45,416 nt of DNA from Akkermansiaceae bacterium (lineage in GTDB: Bacteria > Verrucomicrobiota > Verrucomicrobiia > Verrucomicrobiales > Akkermansiaceae), in assembly GCA_903906515.1 (NCBI GenBank), contig CAIVKO010000208.1, positions 1 to 45,416 of the forward strand, written 5' to 3'. Positions within the stretch are counted from its first letter, which is position 1, and the number at the start of each line of letters is the position of its first letter. Positions 23,007 through 31,918 of the stretch are shown piece by piece. The notes below the pieces were generated by a model. That model had not been told where the DNA came from. It searched no databases and saw only the letters and a program-made list of their open reading frames with translations. The position numbers were made by a program, and so were the translations under genes.

Positions 23007-25229
23007 ATGAAAGCCCTGCTCTTTTTCGCTTCGGTGATCGCCCTGCCAGCCATGGGCGGTCCGGCATCCACCACGTTATGTTACGACAAGCCCGCCGAAA
23101 ACTGGGAAAAGCATGCACTGCCGATTGGTAACGGCTCGCTTGGAGCGATGGTCTTCGGTGGCGTGAATGACGCGGTCGTGCAATTCACCGTGGATTCCTT
23201 GTGGACCGGCAATGAAAACCCGAGCGGATCCTACAAAAACCAAGCCGCCAAGGCCGGAGAGAGCAACTTCGGCAGCTATCAGAATTTCGGCGAACTCCAC
23301 TTCATCAGCGCCGCCAACGAACCCGCTCGGAATTACCGACGCGAACTCGACATCGCCCGAGCCGTCCATACCACGACCTGGCAGCGCGGCGGCACCACCT
23401 TCACCCACGAGGCCATCGCGTCCCACCCCGGCCAGGTGATGGCATGGCGGATCAGTGCCGACAAGCCGGGCCAAATCACCGGCACCCTCGCACTCACCGG
23501 CGCGCATCCGGAGGAAGACAAGTTTGAACTTCTGGATGGCCGCACCCTCCGCCTCAGTGGCACCTTTCTCAACGGCCTCCGTTATGATGCCCGCGCCACC
23601 ATCGTCGCCGAAGGCGGAAAACTCGCCTCCGCCGATGGCAAATTGGAAGTCACCGGCTGCGACGCGATCACCGTGCTGCTCGCCGCCGATACCAACTACG
23701 TGATGGATCGCGCCGTCGGTTGGATGCGCGGCGATCCCGCGGACAAGGTGGTGCCGCGCATCGATCGCGCCGCCAAGGATGGTTGGAAGTTAGTGTTAGA
23801 AAAACACATTGCCGACCATCGTTCGTTGTTCGACCGTGCCCGGCTCAACCTCGGCGCGAGCGCACCGGAGATCGCGGCATTGACCACCGACCGACGGATC
23901 GCCCTCTACCGTGAAAAGGCGCTCGATCTGCCGCGGCCCTGCATCGATCCGGAGTTGGAGGCGCTGATGTTCCACTACGGCCGATACCTGCTGATTGGCA
24001 GTTCCCGGCCCGGCACATTGCCGGCCAACCTGCAGGGGATCTGGTGCAACTCGAACAAACCCGCATGGTTCGCCGACTACCACACCAACATCAACATCCA
24101 GATGAACTACTGGCTCGCGGAAACGACGAACCTGCCCGAGCTAACCGAGCCTCTATTCTCGATGTTCACCTCCGGAGTGCCGGTCTATCGTGAATCCACC
24201 GTCAAGGAATACGGAGCGGACACCCGCGGCTTCACCACCCGCATGAGCATCAACCCTTATGGTGGCGGTGGCTGGAACTGGAACATCGAGAGTACCGCCT
24301 GGCTCGCACAGCATTTTTGGGAACACTACGCATTCTCTAACGATAAAAAATTCCTCCGTGAAAGCGCGTGGCCGTGGCTGCGTGAGGTCAGCTACTTCTG
24401 GCTCGGCCGCCTCAAGGAAATACCGGACGGTCGCTTTGTCGTCCCCAACGCATGGTCGCACGAGCACGGTCCCCACGAAGACGGCACCGCCCACGCCCAG
24501 CAATTGATGTGGGACTTGTTCACCAACACCCTCGAAACCGCGAAGATCCTCGGCGAGGATCCTGCATTCCAACAAAAACTAACCGAAACCCGCAAACGAC
24601 TCGTCGGCCCGAAGATCGGAAGCTGGGGGCAGCTCATGGAATGGATGGAGGAGAAACCCGATCTTGAGAAGGGCAACCACCGCCACACCAGCCACCTCTT
24701 CGCCGTTCACCCCGGCCATCAGATCACCCTCGCCGGCACGCCGGAATTGGCGGAGGCCGCGCGCGTCTCGCTTGAAAAACGTGGCGAGGTCGGCGACAGC
24801 CGCCGGTCGTGGACCTGGGCGTGGCGCACCGCGCTGTGGGCACGGCTCGGCCAACCGGAGCGCGCCCACGGCTGCATCGCCGGACTGCTCGCCTATAACA
24901 TGATGGACAACCTGTGGACCATCTGCCCGCCATTCCAGATCGACGGCAACCTCGGTATCACCGCCGGCATGACCGAAATCCTTCTGCAAAGTCACGCCGG
25001 GGAAATCAGCCTGCTTCCCGCGCTGCCAACCGTTTGGCCGACCGGATCGGTCACCGGCCTGCGCGCCCGCGGCGGCGTGATCGTCGATATCGAATGGCGC
25101 GCAGGCAAACTCGCATCCGCCACCCTCGTTTCAACCACGGATCAAAGCGTCCGCGTCCGCGTGCCCGGCCAAACCGCCACCCGCGAGATCAAACTCAGCA
25201 AGGACCAACCGTTCAAGATGGAGGGCTGA
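23007..25229 (+). CDS. secreted GH95 alpha-L-fucosidase
   Basis: Inverting exo-fucosidase that releases terminal L-fucose. The 740-residue protein has a signal peptide (MKALLFFASVIALPAMG), an N-terminal beta-sandwich with the GH95 hallmark ALPIGNGSLGAMVFGG, and a helical barrel. The family's catalytic residues are all visible: the asparagine pair Asn361/Asn363 in NINIQMNYW, Glu486 in HEHGP and Asp646 in QIDGNLG. An ATG at 22977 would add ten residues to the signal's N-region and cannot be excluded. It is the only + strand glycosidase at this end of the locus, separated from aroC by a long hairpin. Together with GH29 (39026-41122) it would remove differently linked fucose. Confidence 0.92.
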   Translation: MKALLFFASVIALPAMGGPASTTLCYDKPAENWEKHALPIGNGSLGAMVFGGVNDAVVQFTVDSLWTGNENPSGSYKNQAAKAGESNFGSYQNFGELHFISAANEPARNYRRELDIARAVHTTTWQRGGTTFTHEAIASHPGQVMAWRISADKPGQITGTLALTGAHPEEDKFELLDGRTLRLSGTFLNGLRYDARATIVAEGGKLASADGKLEVTGCDAITVLLAADTNYVMDRAVGWMRGDPADKVVPRIDRAAKDGWKLVLEKHIADHRSLFDRARLNLGASAPEIAALTTDRRIALYREKALDLPRPCIDPELEALMFHYGRYLLIGSSRPGTLPANLQGIWCNSNKPAWFADYHTNINIQMNYWLAETTNLPELTEPLFSMFTSGVPVYRESTVKEYGADTRGFTTRMSINPYGGGGWNWNIESTAWLAQHFWEHYAFSNDKKFLRESAWPWLREVSYFWLGRLKEIPDGRFVVPNAWSHEHGPHEDGTAHAQQLMWDLFTNTLETAKILGEDPAFQQKLTETRKRLVGPKIGSWGQLMEWMEEKPDLEKGNHRHTSHLFAVHPGHQITLAGTPELAEAARVSLEKRGEVGDSRRSWTWAWRTALWARLGQPERAHGCIAGLLAYNMMDNLWTICPPFQIDGNLGITAGMTEILLQSHAGEISLLPALPTVWPTGSVTGLRARGGVIVDIEWRAGKLASATLVSTTDQSVRVRVPGQTATREIKLSKDQPFKMEG

Positions 25230-25260
25230 TAAAACCTGCTCCTTGGTCAAATGAGCCTCC

Positions 25261-25582
25261 TCAGCCTTCAGTTGATTGAGCAATGAAATGAGTATGATGA
25301 ATAGAGGGAAAAATCTTCATATTGGCAACGTTCAAGGATTCAGACGGATAGCGTCTCACTTCGACGTCGTTCTTTTGCGACGCGCCGGGCGTGCTGCGGC
25401 CGACTGTGATGGTTTTTTCCAGTAGAGATTCCATCTCCATGACTGTGCCTGGCATGGTGGTGGCGAGGTTCTTGGTTTCACCGAGGTCGTCGGCGAGGAT
25501 GACGAAAATGTTAGGTTTCGCAGCAGTGAGGAAAAAAAGCCTGGGTGCAGAGCAGTAGGAACGATGTTAGAATTGTTTTCAC
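25261..25582 (-). pseudogene. sulfatase relic: N-terminus joined to C-terminus
   Basis: Read on the - strand, a GTG at 25582 begins a signal peptide (VKTILTSFLLLCTQAFF). After a single-base frameshift in a T-run the sequence continues AAKPNIFVILADDLG, the sulfatase N-terminal metal-binding motif. The next residues are ETKNLA and then LLEKTITVGRSTPGASQKND, which match the end of sulfatases: compare GETKNLA in the protein at 26675-28795 and LLEKYVADGRSTPGSAGKND at the end of the one at 28854-30305. The whole catalytic core, including the CxPxR site, is missing. It lies eight bases after the DUF1080 gene stop. It is clearly non-functional as a sulfatase; the join point is inferred. Confidence 0.8.
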
Positions 25583-25589
25583 GAACGGA

Positions 25590-26264
25590 TCACGCCTTGA
25601 TTTTCACATTGCGGAACCAGACGGTGGCATCGCCGTGTTTGCCTTGTAGGCCGATGCGGCCCTTGGTGGGCAATTCGGCGAAGGGGGTGCTGAGCCATGC
25701 CGGAATGTCGGAGCCATCGGGGTTTTTCTTGGCGGACGTCCATTTCGCCATGTCCATATCGGCGGTGAGTTCTCCATTGAGCCAGACCTTCAATTGCTTG
25801 CCCTTGGCCTCAATGGTCATGTGGTTCCACTCGCCGGGTTTTTTGGTCACTTGTTTGGCCGGAGCGAGGTGGCCGAAGATGCCGCCACCGTGCCAGGTGG
25901 GAGTCGACTTGGCCCATTTGTCGGCGAAGGGATCGGCGATCTGGATTTCCACGGATTTGGGAATCCAGTTCTTGGTGTCGGTGCAATAGATGATGACGCC
26001 GCTGTTCGTGCCGTTGTCGGTTTTAAATTCGAGATCGAGGGTAAAATTTTCGTAATCCGTCTGGGTCCAGATGCACTTGTCGGCATTGGCGGTGAGTTCG
26101 CCGTTGGCCACGGACCAGACGCTTTCGGGTTTATCCGCGTTGGCGAGGTCTGCGGCGAACAAGGGTGTCCATCCTGTGCCGGAGGCGTCGGGTTGGGATT
26201 GGGCGGAGACAAGGGTGGAACACGCCACAAGGGCGGACATCAGGGCGAGGCAGTTGGTTTTCAT
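25590..26264 (-). CDS. secreted DUF1080 (3-keto-disaccharide hydrolase-like) protein
   Basis: The 224-residue protein has a signal peptide (MKTNCLALMSALVACSTLVSA) and one DUF1080 jelly-roll domain. Visible features are GTGWTPLFAADLANADKP, the strand DYENFTLDLEFKTDNGTNSG, NHMTIEAKGKQLKVWLNGE and the closing GRIGLQGKHGDATVWFRNVKI. This laminarinase-like fold is very common in Verrucomicrobiota and Planctomycetota; some members cleave 3-keto-glycosides, others may simply bind sugars. The ATG at 26264 is chosen because it begins the signal; the frame is open to 26321. It lies between two sulfatase relics, within the glycan-degradation array. Confidence 0.88.
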   Translation of the reverse strand: MKTNCLALMSALVACSTLVSAQSQPDASGTGWTPLFAADLANADKPESVWSVANGELTANADKCIWTQTDYENFTLDLEFKTDNGTNSGVIIYCTDTKNWIPKSVEIQIADPFADKWAKSTPTWHGGGIFGHLAPAKQVTKKPGEWNHMTIEAKGKQLKVWLNGELTADMDMAKWTSAKKNPDGSDIPAWLSTPFAELPTKGRIGLQGKHGDATVWFRNVKIKA

Positions 26265-26321
26265 GGTGGATATGGAATGGTTGCTGAGCTTGTCGATAGG
26301 ATACGGATTATGCTGAAGCAA

Positions 26322-26664
26322 TCAGTCAAAATTCGCGTCGGCGGTAAAGGCCATTTCTTTCGAGCGTTCGTTGTCTGATTTTCCGGACTTGTTCTTCCTG
26401 CTCTTGCCTGCGAACTCATCCGACGGCACGATTGGTTCGTGCGGGATACCGAGTGGATAGTAGAGGAAGAATGGCTCGCCTGCTTTCCTTTGATCGCAGC
26501 CACTCGACCGCTTTTTTCGCCAGCAGCGGTTGGTTTTCCACTGGTTCCACATGGGCGATGACATGGCCTGCTCGATGACGGTGCCGATGTTGCATGCGTG
26601 GGTGTGGGTGACGCCATTCTTGAACTCGTGCCGCAAGGAATGTGGGAACGTGGGTGGGTTTCAT
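26322..26664 (-). pseudogene. frameshifted sulfatase fragment (central part)
   Basis: From an ATG at 26664 (MKPTHVPTFLAARVQEW) one frame contains NQPLLAKKAVEWLRSK. A second frame then gives AGEPFFLYYPLGIPHEPIVP followed by SDEFAGKS. Together these match the central sulfatase segment, a helix followed by KPFFLYLPLTAPHAPILPTK, as in the intact protein at 28854-30305. A frameshift separates them, and both the CxPxR region and the normal C-terminus are absent. The ending is short and lysine-rich. It sits between the DUF1080 gene and the chimeric sulfatase. Confidence 0.7.
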
Positions 26665-26674
26665 AATGTGTGAT

Positions 26675-28795
26675 TCAAAAATCCCAGTGTTTCTTCGCGT
26701 CGGCACCTTGTAGATCGATCCAATCAATTTCCACCGGGCCCGACTTCGCAGGGAGGTAAAGGCGCATGACGCCAAGCGCGCCTGCCGTAGGAATGCTCAC
26801 GCTGATCTCCTGCCAGTCGCAGCCAGTGAGCGAGTAGGTGGCGGACGATGCATTTGTGTCATTTTTGTCGGCACCGGGCTTCAGCCATTCGATTTTCGCT
26901 TCACAATTTTTCGCACAGCGGGCGCGGAATTTGAACGTCCCGGGACCGCTCACTCCGCTGCTAACTCCTAGAAATGGTGCGTTGTTCGTCGGGGTGATAG
27001 TGACGATTCCGTCCTTGGTCGTGTAAGTGAAGCCGCGTGCTTTCCAGCCTTCCAGTCCGGGGAATTCTTCGTCGTTCGGATTGCCTGGTTTGACGGGCTT
27101 GCCTTTACCCTTCAGTCCGCGTTCCGTGGCTGCGGTGGCATTAAAATTCGGATTACTAACAGGTATCACGGCTTCGGTATCCTTGAGAAACCCGTTGATG
27201 AGTTCATTCAATTCCTTCACGAGTTCCGGTTTTTCTGCGGCGAGATTTTTTGTCTCTCCTGCGTCGTTTTTCAGGTCATAAAGTTCGAGTCGGTCGCTGC
27301 CGTCGTCGTTGTCGGCGAAGAACCGGATGAGTTTCCAGTCGCCCTTACGCACGTAGGTGCTGGGTAGGAATCCCGGAATATTCACGGCTGAATTCGGCGT
27401 GCCGTGCGGGAAGTGGCAGAAGACGCGGTCGCGCGGCGACGGCTCGCCGAGAAACGTGCGCGACTGGTCGAAGCCGTCGAGCTTCACGTCCGCATGCGGC
27501 TTGATCCCGCACATCGCCAGCAGTGTCGGATAGATGTCGGTGCTCTGGAACAACGCGTCGTTGGTGGTGCCGGGCTTGGTTTTTCCGGGCCACACGACGA
27601 TGAACGGTTCGCGCGTGCCGCCGTCGTAGATCGATGCCTTGCCGCTGCGTTGCGGGAGATTGCTCGTGGCGGGCATGTCGGCGAATCCTTCGGGGTCGGT
27701 CGTTTTCGGCGGATAGGCCCAGCCGCCGTTGTCGGAGGTGAAGATGATGATGGTGTTGTCGGCTATGCCGGCGTCGTTGATCGCCTTGAGCAGATTGCCC
27801 ACGCCATCGTCGAGGCTGTGCACCATCGCGGCGTAGAGCGGGTTGTGTTGAGGGTTTTTGGGATCCGCAGTTTTTTGAAACTCGTCGATATAGTCGCGCC
27901 GCGCATTCCACGGAGAATGCACCGAGTAGGCCCAGTAGTTCACGAAGAACGGTTTATCCTTGTGTGAGAGGATGAACTTGGCCGCCTCCTCAGACATGCG
28001 GTTCTCGATGTGTTCACCGGGTTTGCCGGTGATGCTTGGGTCCTTGATGAATTTCCATGGCGCGAGGTATCCGCTGCCACCCGGACCCGCGGCGTTGGGA
28101 GTGTGCGGGAAATCCAGATCAAACCCCTGGTCCTTCGGCTCGAAGTGATCGTTCGCGCCGATGTTGTAGCCGAGGTGCCATTTGCCGAAATGCGCGGTCG
28201 CATAGCCAGCCTCGCGCATCGCCTCGGCGAGCGTGAAGTATTCCGGCTTCATCCGGGTGAGGCTTTCCGCGTTGACGGCCCGCATCGCCGGACTCGGTTT
28301 GGAGAGTTTTTTCTCCAATACGATCTGCGGCAAATGGCACGACGGCTGTGTGATGCCCGAGCGCGCTGGATACACGCCGGCAAGAATGCTGCTGCGAGTG
28401 GGCGAACAGAGCGGGCTCGCCGCATACGCCTGCGTGAACCTCACGCCGCGTTTGGCGATCGAATCAATGTTCGGCGTCTGATGAAATGTGCTGCCGAAGC
28501 AGCCCACATCGTGCGCGCCGAGGTCATCGGCGAGGATGAGGACGACGTTAGGTTGTTTTGTGGTGGCGGCGTGTAATTCGGTCGGTGCTGCGACCAGTAT
28601 CTGATAGGCAGATTGCTTCAATCCCCTAGCATCGGGCTTCTGATCCAGGTCTTCTATCACCCAACTCAGACTCGGATTTTCAGCATCAATGCCGGATGGA
28701 TTGGTTTTGTAGTCGCAGCGCAGAGCATCTATGGCATGCAGTGTGGTCAGCGGTGCCAACAACAGGATGGTGATGAGTGTGATTGTGGGTTTCAT
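26675..28795 (-). CDS. secreted sulfatase with GH78-derived N-terminus and C-terminal jelly-roll-like domain
   Basis: The 706-residue protein begins with a signal peptide and then LRCDYKTNPSGID...PSLSW...RGLKQSAYQILVAA (about residues 25-70), the N-terminal sequence of GH78 rhamnosidases, not of sulfatases. From residue 79 a complete type I sulfatase follows: KQPNVVLILADDLG (metal-binding Asp pair) and the formylglycine site CSPTR (Cys130). GKWHLG and TSDNGGW follow. Residues about 590-706 form an extra beta-rich region ending VEIDWIDLQGADAKKHWDF, probably carbohydrate-binding. It would hydrolyse sulfate esters on a polysaccharide after activation by a formylglycine-generating or anaerobic maturase, neither of which is in the window. 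The GH78 piece appears to have supplied a new signal and leader by fusion. Confidence 0.85.
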   Translation of the reverse strand: MKPTITLITILLLAPLTTLHAIDALRCDYKTNPSGIDAENPSLSWVIEDLDQKPDARGLKQSAYQILVAAPTELHAATTKQPNVVLILADDLGAHDVGCFGSTFHQTPNIDSIAKRGVRFTQAYAASPLCSPTRSSILAGVYPARSGITQPSCHLPQIVLEKKLSKPSPAMRAVNAESLTRMKPEYFTLAEAMREAGYATAHFGKWHLGYNIGANDHFEPKDQGFDLDFPHTPNAAGPGGSGYLAPWKFIKDPSITGKPGEHIENRMSEEAAKFILSHKDKPFFVNYWAYSVHSPWNARRDYIDEFQKTADPKNPQHNPLYAAMVHSLDDGVGNLLKAINDAGIADNTIIIFTSDNGGWAYPPKTTDPEGFADMPATSNLPQRSGKASIYDGGTREPFIVVWPGKTKPGTTNDALFQSTDIYPTLLAMCGIKPHADVKLDGFDQSRTFLGEPSPRDRVFCHFPHGTPNSAVNIPGFLPSTYVRKGDWKLIRFFADNDDGSDRLELYDLKNDAGETKNLAAEKPELVKELNELINGFLKDTEAVIPVSNPNFNATAATERGLKGKGKPVKPGNPNDEEFPGLEGWKARGFTYTTKDGIVTITPTNNAPFLGVSSGVSGPGTFKFRARCAKNCEAKIEWLKPGADKNDTNASSATYSLTGCDWQEISVSIPTAGALGVMRLYLPAKSGPVEIDWIDLQGADAKKHWDF

Positions 28796-28843
28796 GGTTG
28801 ATAATCCGTGGAGGGAAAGAGGTGGAGGTTGTCACTCTTCACG

Positions 28844-28859
28844 TGCTTTCTATCTAACG
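28844..28859. repeat. 16-base direct repeat, left copy
   Basis: tgctttctatctaacg, identical to 30314-30329 and in the same orientation. It contains the stop codon of the sulfatase at 28854-30305. Confidence 0.7.
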
Positions 28860-30305
28860 ATTCTTTTTCCAGATATCCACCGGTACATCGTTTTTTCCGG
28901 CCGATCCGGGCGTGCTGCGGCCGTCGGCCACGTATTTCTCCAGCAGCTTGGTGAGCCGCGACACGATATCCGGATGCTCATTGTATTCGTTCTTCTGTTC
29001 GCCGACATCCTTGCTCATGTCGTAAAGCTGTTCGGTTGCATCGCCTGTGTCGCCTTTGCTCCATCCGCCGGATCCCTTGCAAAGTTCCAATTTCCACTGG
29101 TCCTGCCGGATGGCGAAGTTCCCATTGATCGAATGATGGATCACCGCTTCGCGAACCGGCGCTGTCGCCGTGCCAAGCAACACTGGCAGGATGCTGACGC
29201 TGTCCTCGCCCGCGTTGTCCGGCAGTTTCGCCCCGATGATTTCGGCGCTGGTGGCCATCAGGTCGGTGAGGCAGGTGATTTGATCCGTGCGGCTGCCGGC
29301 TTTGATTTTTCCAGGCCAGCGTGCGATGAACGGGATGCGGTGACCACCATCCCAGATGTCGGCCTTGTATCCACGCCGCAGTTCACTCGGGAAGTGTCCC
29401 TTACTTTCCAACTCATTGATCTTCGCCGCCGGCGAGCAGCCGTTGTCGCTGGTGAATATGACCAGCGTGTTGTTAGCGATGCCGGATTTATCGAGTGCAG
29501 CGAGCACCTCGCCCACGGCCCAGTCGGTCTCCATCACGAAATCACCATAGGGATTCAGCCCGCTTTTCCCTTGCCATTCCTTGGTCGGTAGAATCGGCGC
29601 GTGCGGTGCGGTCAGCGGCAGATAGAGGAAGAAAGGCTTTGGTTCCTTGGCGTGCGCGATAATAAATTCAGACGCCTTGTGCGCCAAAGTTGGCAACACA
29701 GCCGCGGCTTCAAACCCCGGAGCCGCAGCGCCGGAACGCCCCCACGATTTTTTCGCCGTCGGCGCTTCCGTGAAGTGGTCGTTCTCGATGAATGCAAACG
29801 GCGGCATGTCCAAGGACGCGCTGATGCCGAAGTAGGAATCGAAACCGCGTGTTGTCGGACCCTCGCCAATCGCTGCCATAGGATCTTTCTCGGAAATCTC
29901 CATGCCGAGGTGCCACTTGCCGATACAGGCTGTTTGGTAGCCGTGCTGTTTAAGGAGGGTCGGCACCGTGAGGCGGTCTTTGGCGATGAGCGGGGTGCTG
30001 TAACCCATCAGCACGCCCTTCTGCAAATGCGTGCGCCAGTTGTAGCGGCCGGTGAGGATGCCGTAACGGGTCGGTGTGCAGACGGCGGAACTCGAATGTG
30101 CGTCGGTGAAAATCATCCCTCCGCCGGCCAAGCGGTCGAGGTTCGGTGTGGCTATCTTGCTACGATCGCCGCCGAGGCATTTTACATCGCCATAGCCGAG
30201 GTCATCGCAAAGGATGTAAATGATGTTGGGTTTATCCGTTGCCGCAGCGAACGCCTGGGTGCCGAGAAAGAGGCCGGTTGTTAAGGTTGTGAGGATTTGT
30301 TTCAT
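28854..30305 (-). CDS. secreted sulfatase (arylsulfatase-type)
   Basis: The 483-residue type I sulfatase has a signal peptide (MKQILTTLTTGLFLGTQAFA), the metal-binding KPNIIYILCDDLGYGD, the formylglycine site CTPTR (Cys76), GKWHLG, PFFLYLPLTAPHAPILP and FTSDNGC, ending VADGRSTPGSAGKNDVP. All parts expected of an active S1-family enzyme are present. The substrate (sulfated fucose, rhamnose or other) cannot be told. The gene is bracketed by two 16-base direct repeats, the downstream one including its stop codon, hinting that it entered or was copied as a unit. Its C-terminus is closely similar to the relic at 25261-25582. Confidence 0.92.
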   Translation of the reverse strand: MKQILTTLTTGLFLGTQAFAAATDKPNIIYILCDDLGYGDVKCLGGDRSKIATPNLDRLAGGGMIFTDAHSSSAVCTPTRYGILTGRYNWRTHLQKGVLMGYSTPLIAKDRLTVPTLLKQHGYQTACIGKWHLGMEISEKDPMAAIGEGPTTRGFDSYFGISASLDMPPFAFIENDHFTEAPTAKKSWGRSGAAAPGFEAAAVLPTLAHKASEFIIAHAKEPKPFFLYLPLTAPHAPILPTKEWQGKSGLNPYGDFVMETDWAVGEVLAALDKSGIANNTLVIFTSDNGCSPAAKINELESKGHFPSELRRGYKADIWDGGHRIPFIARWPGKIKAGSRTDQITCLTDLMATSAEIIGAKLPDNAGEDSVSILPVLLGTATAPVREAVIHHSINGNFAIRQDQWKLELCKGSGGWSKGDTGDATEQLYDMSKDVGEQKNEYNEHPDIVSRLTKLLEKYVADGRSTPGSAGKNDVPVDIWKKNR

Positions 30306-30313
30306 GAGTTAAC

Positions 30314-30329
30314 TGCTTTCTATCTAACG
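30314..30329. repeat. 16-base direct repeat, right copy
   Basis: tgctttctatctaacg lies 8 bases upstream of the sulfatase start codon (on the - strand) and is identical to 28844-28859. The two copies define a 1470-base unit holding the whole gene. Confidence 0.7.
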
Positions 30330-30373
30330 TGAGTAGATGGTCGGCTAATAGATAAGCGGGGGTGTTACGCGGA

Positions 30374-31897
30374 CTATTTCCCTCGTTTGGGACCGGCTTT
30401 GCCGGATTTTTTATTACCGGGCGGCATGACATTGTTGTTGGTGGTTGGCATCGGAGCTTTGATGGATTCGCGCCAGGTTGTCATCATGGCCAGCAGTTCC
30501 TTCGCCTTGTCCGGCAATTTTTCAGCGAGGTTGTTTGTCTCGCTGATGTCATCCTTCAGGTTGTAGAGTTCGAGGCGATGGTCTTCGAAATACTCCATCA
30601 ACTTCCAATCGCCGACCTGGATGGTGCCGACGGGTGTCGTGCGCCACAAGCCAGGGCCGGAACCGAGATAGCCGGGGAAGTGCTGATAGATGGCCTGGCG
30701 TTTCAGCGGTGCTCCGGGATTTTTGAACAGCGGCACCATGCTTTCACCGTCCAACACCTGGTCGGGTCGTGGCGCGGAGGCGATTTCCAGCAGAGTCGGA
30801 TAAACGTCAACGTGAATGGTGGGCGAGTCGCAGATTGTGCCTGCTTTGACGACTCCCGGCCATCGGACGATGAATGGATCGCGCGTTCCCCCTTCGTAGA
30901 GCGATCCTTTGCCCGAGCGCAGGGGAGCATTGTCTGTTGTGTCCTTGGTTTCCCCATCGGCATCGCCATCGGCACCGTTGCCAGCTTTCTTTCCGCTTTT
31001 GCCCTTGGTCTGGCCTTCATGGCCAGGATCACGGATCAATCCATCAGCGCGGCTGTAACCGCCCACGCCTCCGTTGTCGCTGGAAAAAATGACGACCGTA
31101 TTATCAGCGATTTTCAGTTCATCTAGCAGATTCATAATGCGGCCCACCGAGCGATCGACGGCATAGATCATCCCGGCATACGTCGGATTGTGATGCCCGC
31201 CGACGGGTGCTTTGCCGGAGAAATGATTCTTGTCATCTTCCCGTGCCTGAAGTGGAACATGCACGGCAAAATGAGGCAGGTAGAGAAAGAAATGGCCGTC
31301 CTTGTGGCGGCGGATGAAATCCTCGGAGCGATCCGTGAGGAAATCAGCTAGATACATATCCTTCGGGTAAGGTGTGTGCGGATCGGTTTTGAAATTGAAA
31401 TGGGAGCCCATTGAGACGATTGCCTCGTCGAACCCGCGCTTTGATGGGTGATGGTCGGCATCCTCACCCAAGTGCCACTTGCCGAAGATGGCGGTGGCGT
31501 ATCCGGCCTTCTTGAGTTGCTGGGAGATCGTGATTTTACCTAACGGAAGCTTGACCGTGTTATCCACCGGACGCAGTGTACGGGATTTCCAGTCGAAACG
31601 ATTGATTCCACCAACGGTGTAAACACCGGTGCGCGGACTGTATTGGCCGCTCATGAGTGCGGCGCGGGTGGGCTGGCAATTCTGGCAGTTGTGGTACTGC
31701 GTGAGCTTCAGTCCCTGCAGGGCCAGTTTATCGATGTTCGGCGTTTCGTAGTATTTACTGCCGTAGGTCGCGGTGTCCGTCCAGCCGAGATCGTCGGCGA
31801 GGATATAGATGATGTTCGGGCGTTTGTTGGTGACTTCCGCGTGAAGTCCTGCTGAGAAAACCCAGAACGATAAAATGAATGATAGGGTTTGTTTCAT
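30374..31897 (-). CDS. secreted sulfatase with low-complexity insert
   Basis: The 507-residue type I sulfatase has a signal peptide (MKQTLSFILSFWVFSAGLHA), RPNIIYILADDLGWTD, the formylglycine site CQPTR (Cys74), GKWHLG, a PHFAVHVPLQ substrate loop and FSSDNGG. Near residue 305 there is a charged low-complexity insert (KGKSGKKAGNGADGDADGE) just before the conserved LRSGKGSLYEGGTRDPFIV. The C-terminus is lysine-rich (NKKSGKAGPKRGK), perhaps binding an anionic glycan or the cell surface. The ATG at 31897 is preferred; one six codons upstream is possible. It starts 21 bases after the end of the truncated sulfatase relic on the same strand. Confidence 0.9.
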   Translation of the reverse strand: MKQTLSFILSFWVFSAGLHAEVTNKRPNIIYILADDLGWTDTATYGSKYYETPNIDKLALQGLKLTQYHNCQNCQPTRAALMSGQYSPRTGVYTVGGINRFDWKSRTLRPVDNTVKLPLGKITISQQLKKAGYATAIFGKWHLGEDADHHPSKRGFDEAIVSMGSHFNFKTDPHTPYPKDMYLADFLTDRSEDFIRRHKDGHFFLYLPHFAVHVPLQAREDDKNHFSGKAPVGGHHNPTYAGMIYAVDRSVGRIMNLLDELKIADNTVVIFSSDNGGVGGYSRADGLIRDPGHEGQTKGKSGKKAGNGADGDADGETKDTTDNAPLRSGKGSLYEGGTRDPFIVRWPGVVKAGTICDSPTIHVDVYPTLLEIASAPRPDQVLDGESMVPLFKNPGAPLKRQAIYQHFPGYLGSGPGLWRTTPVGTIQVGDWKLMEYFEDHRLELYNLKDDISETNNLAEKLPDKAKELLAMMTTWRESIKAPMPTTNNNVMPPGNKKSGKAGPKRGK

Positions 31898-31918
31898 GCG
31901 GATCGGATGGTTCATGTT

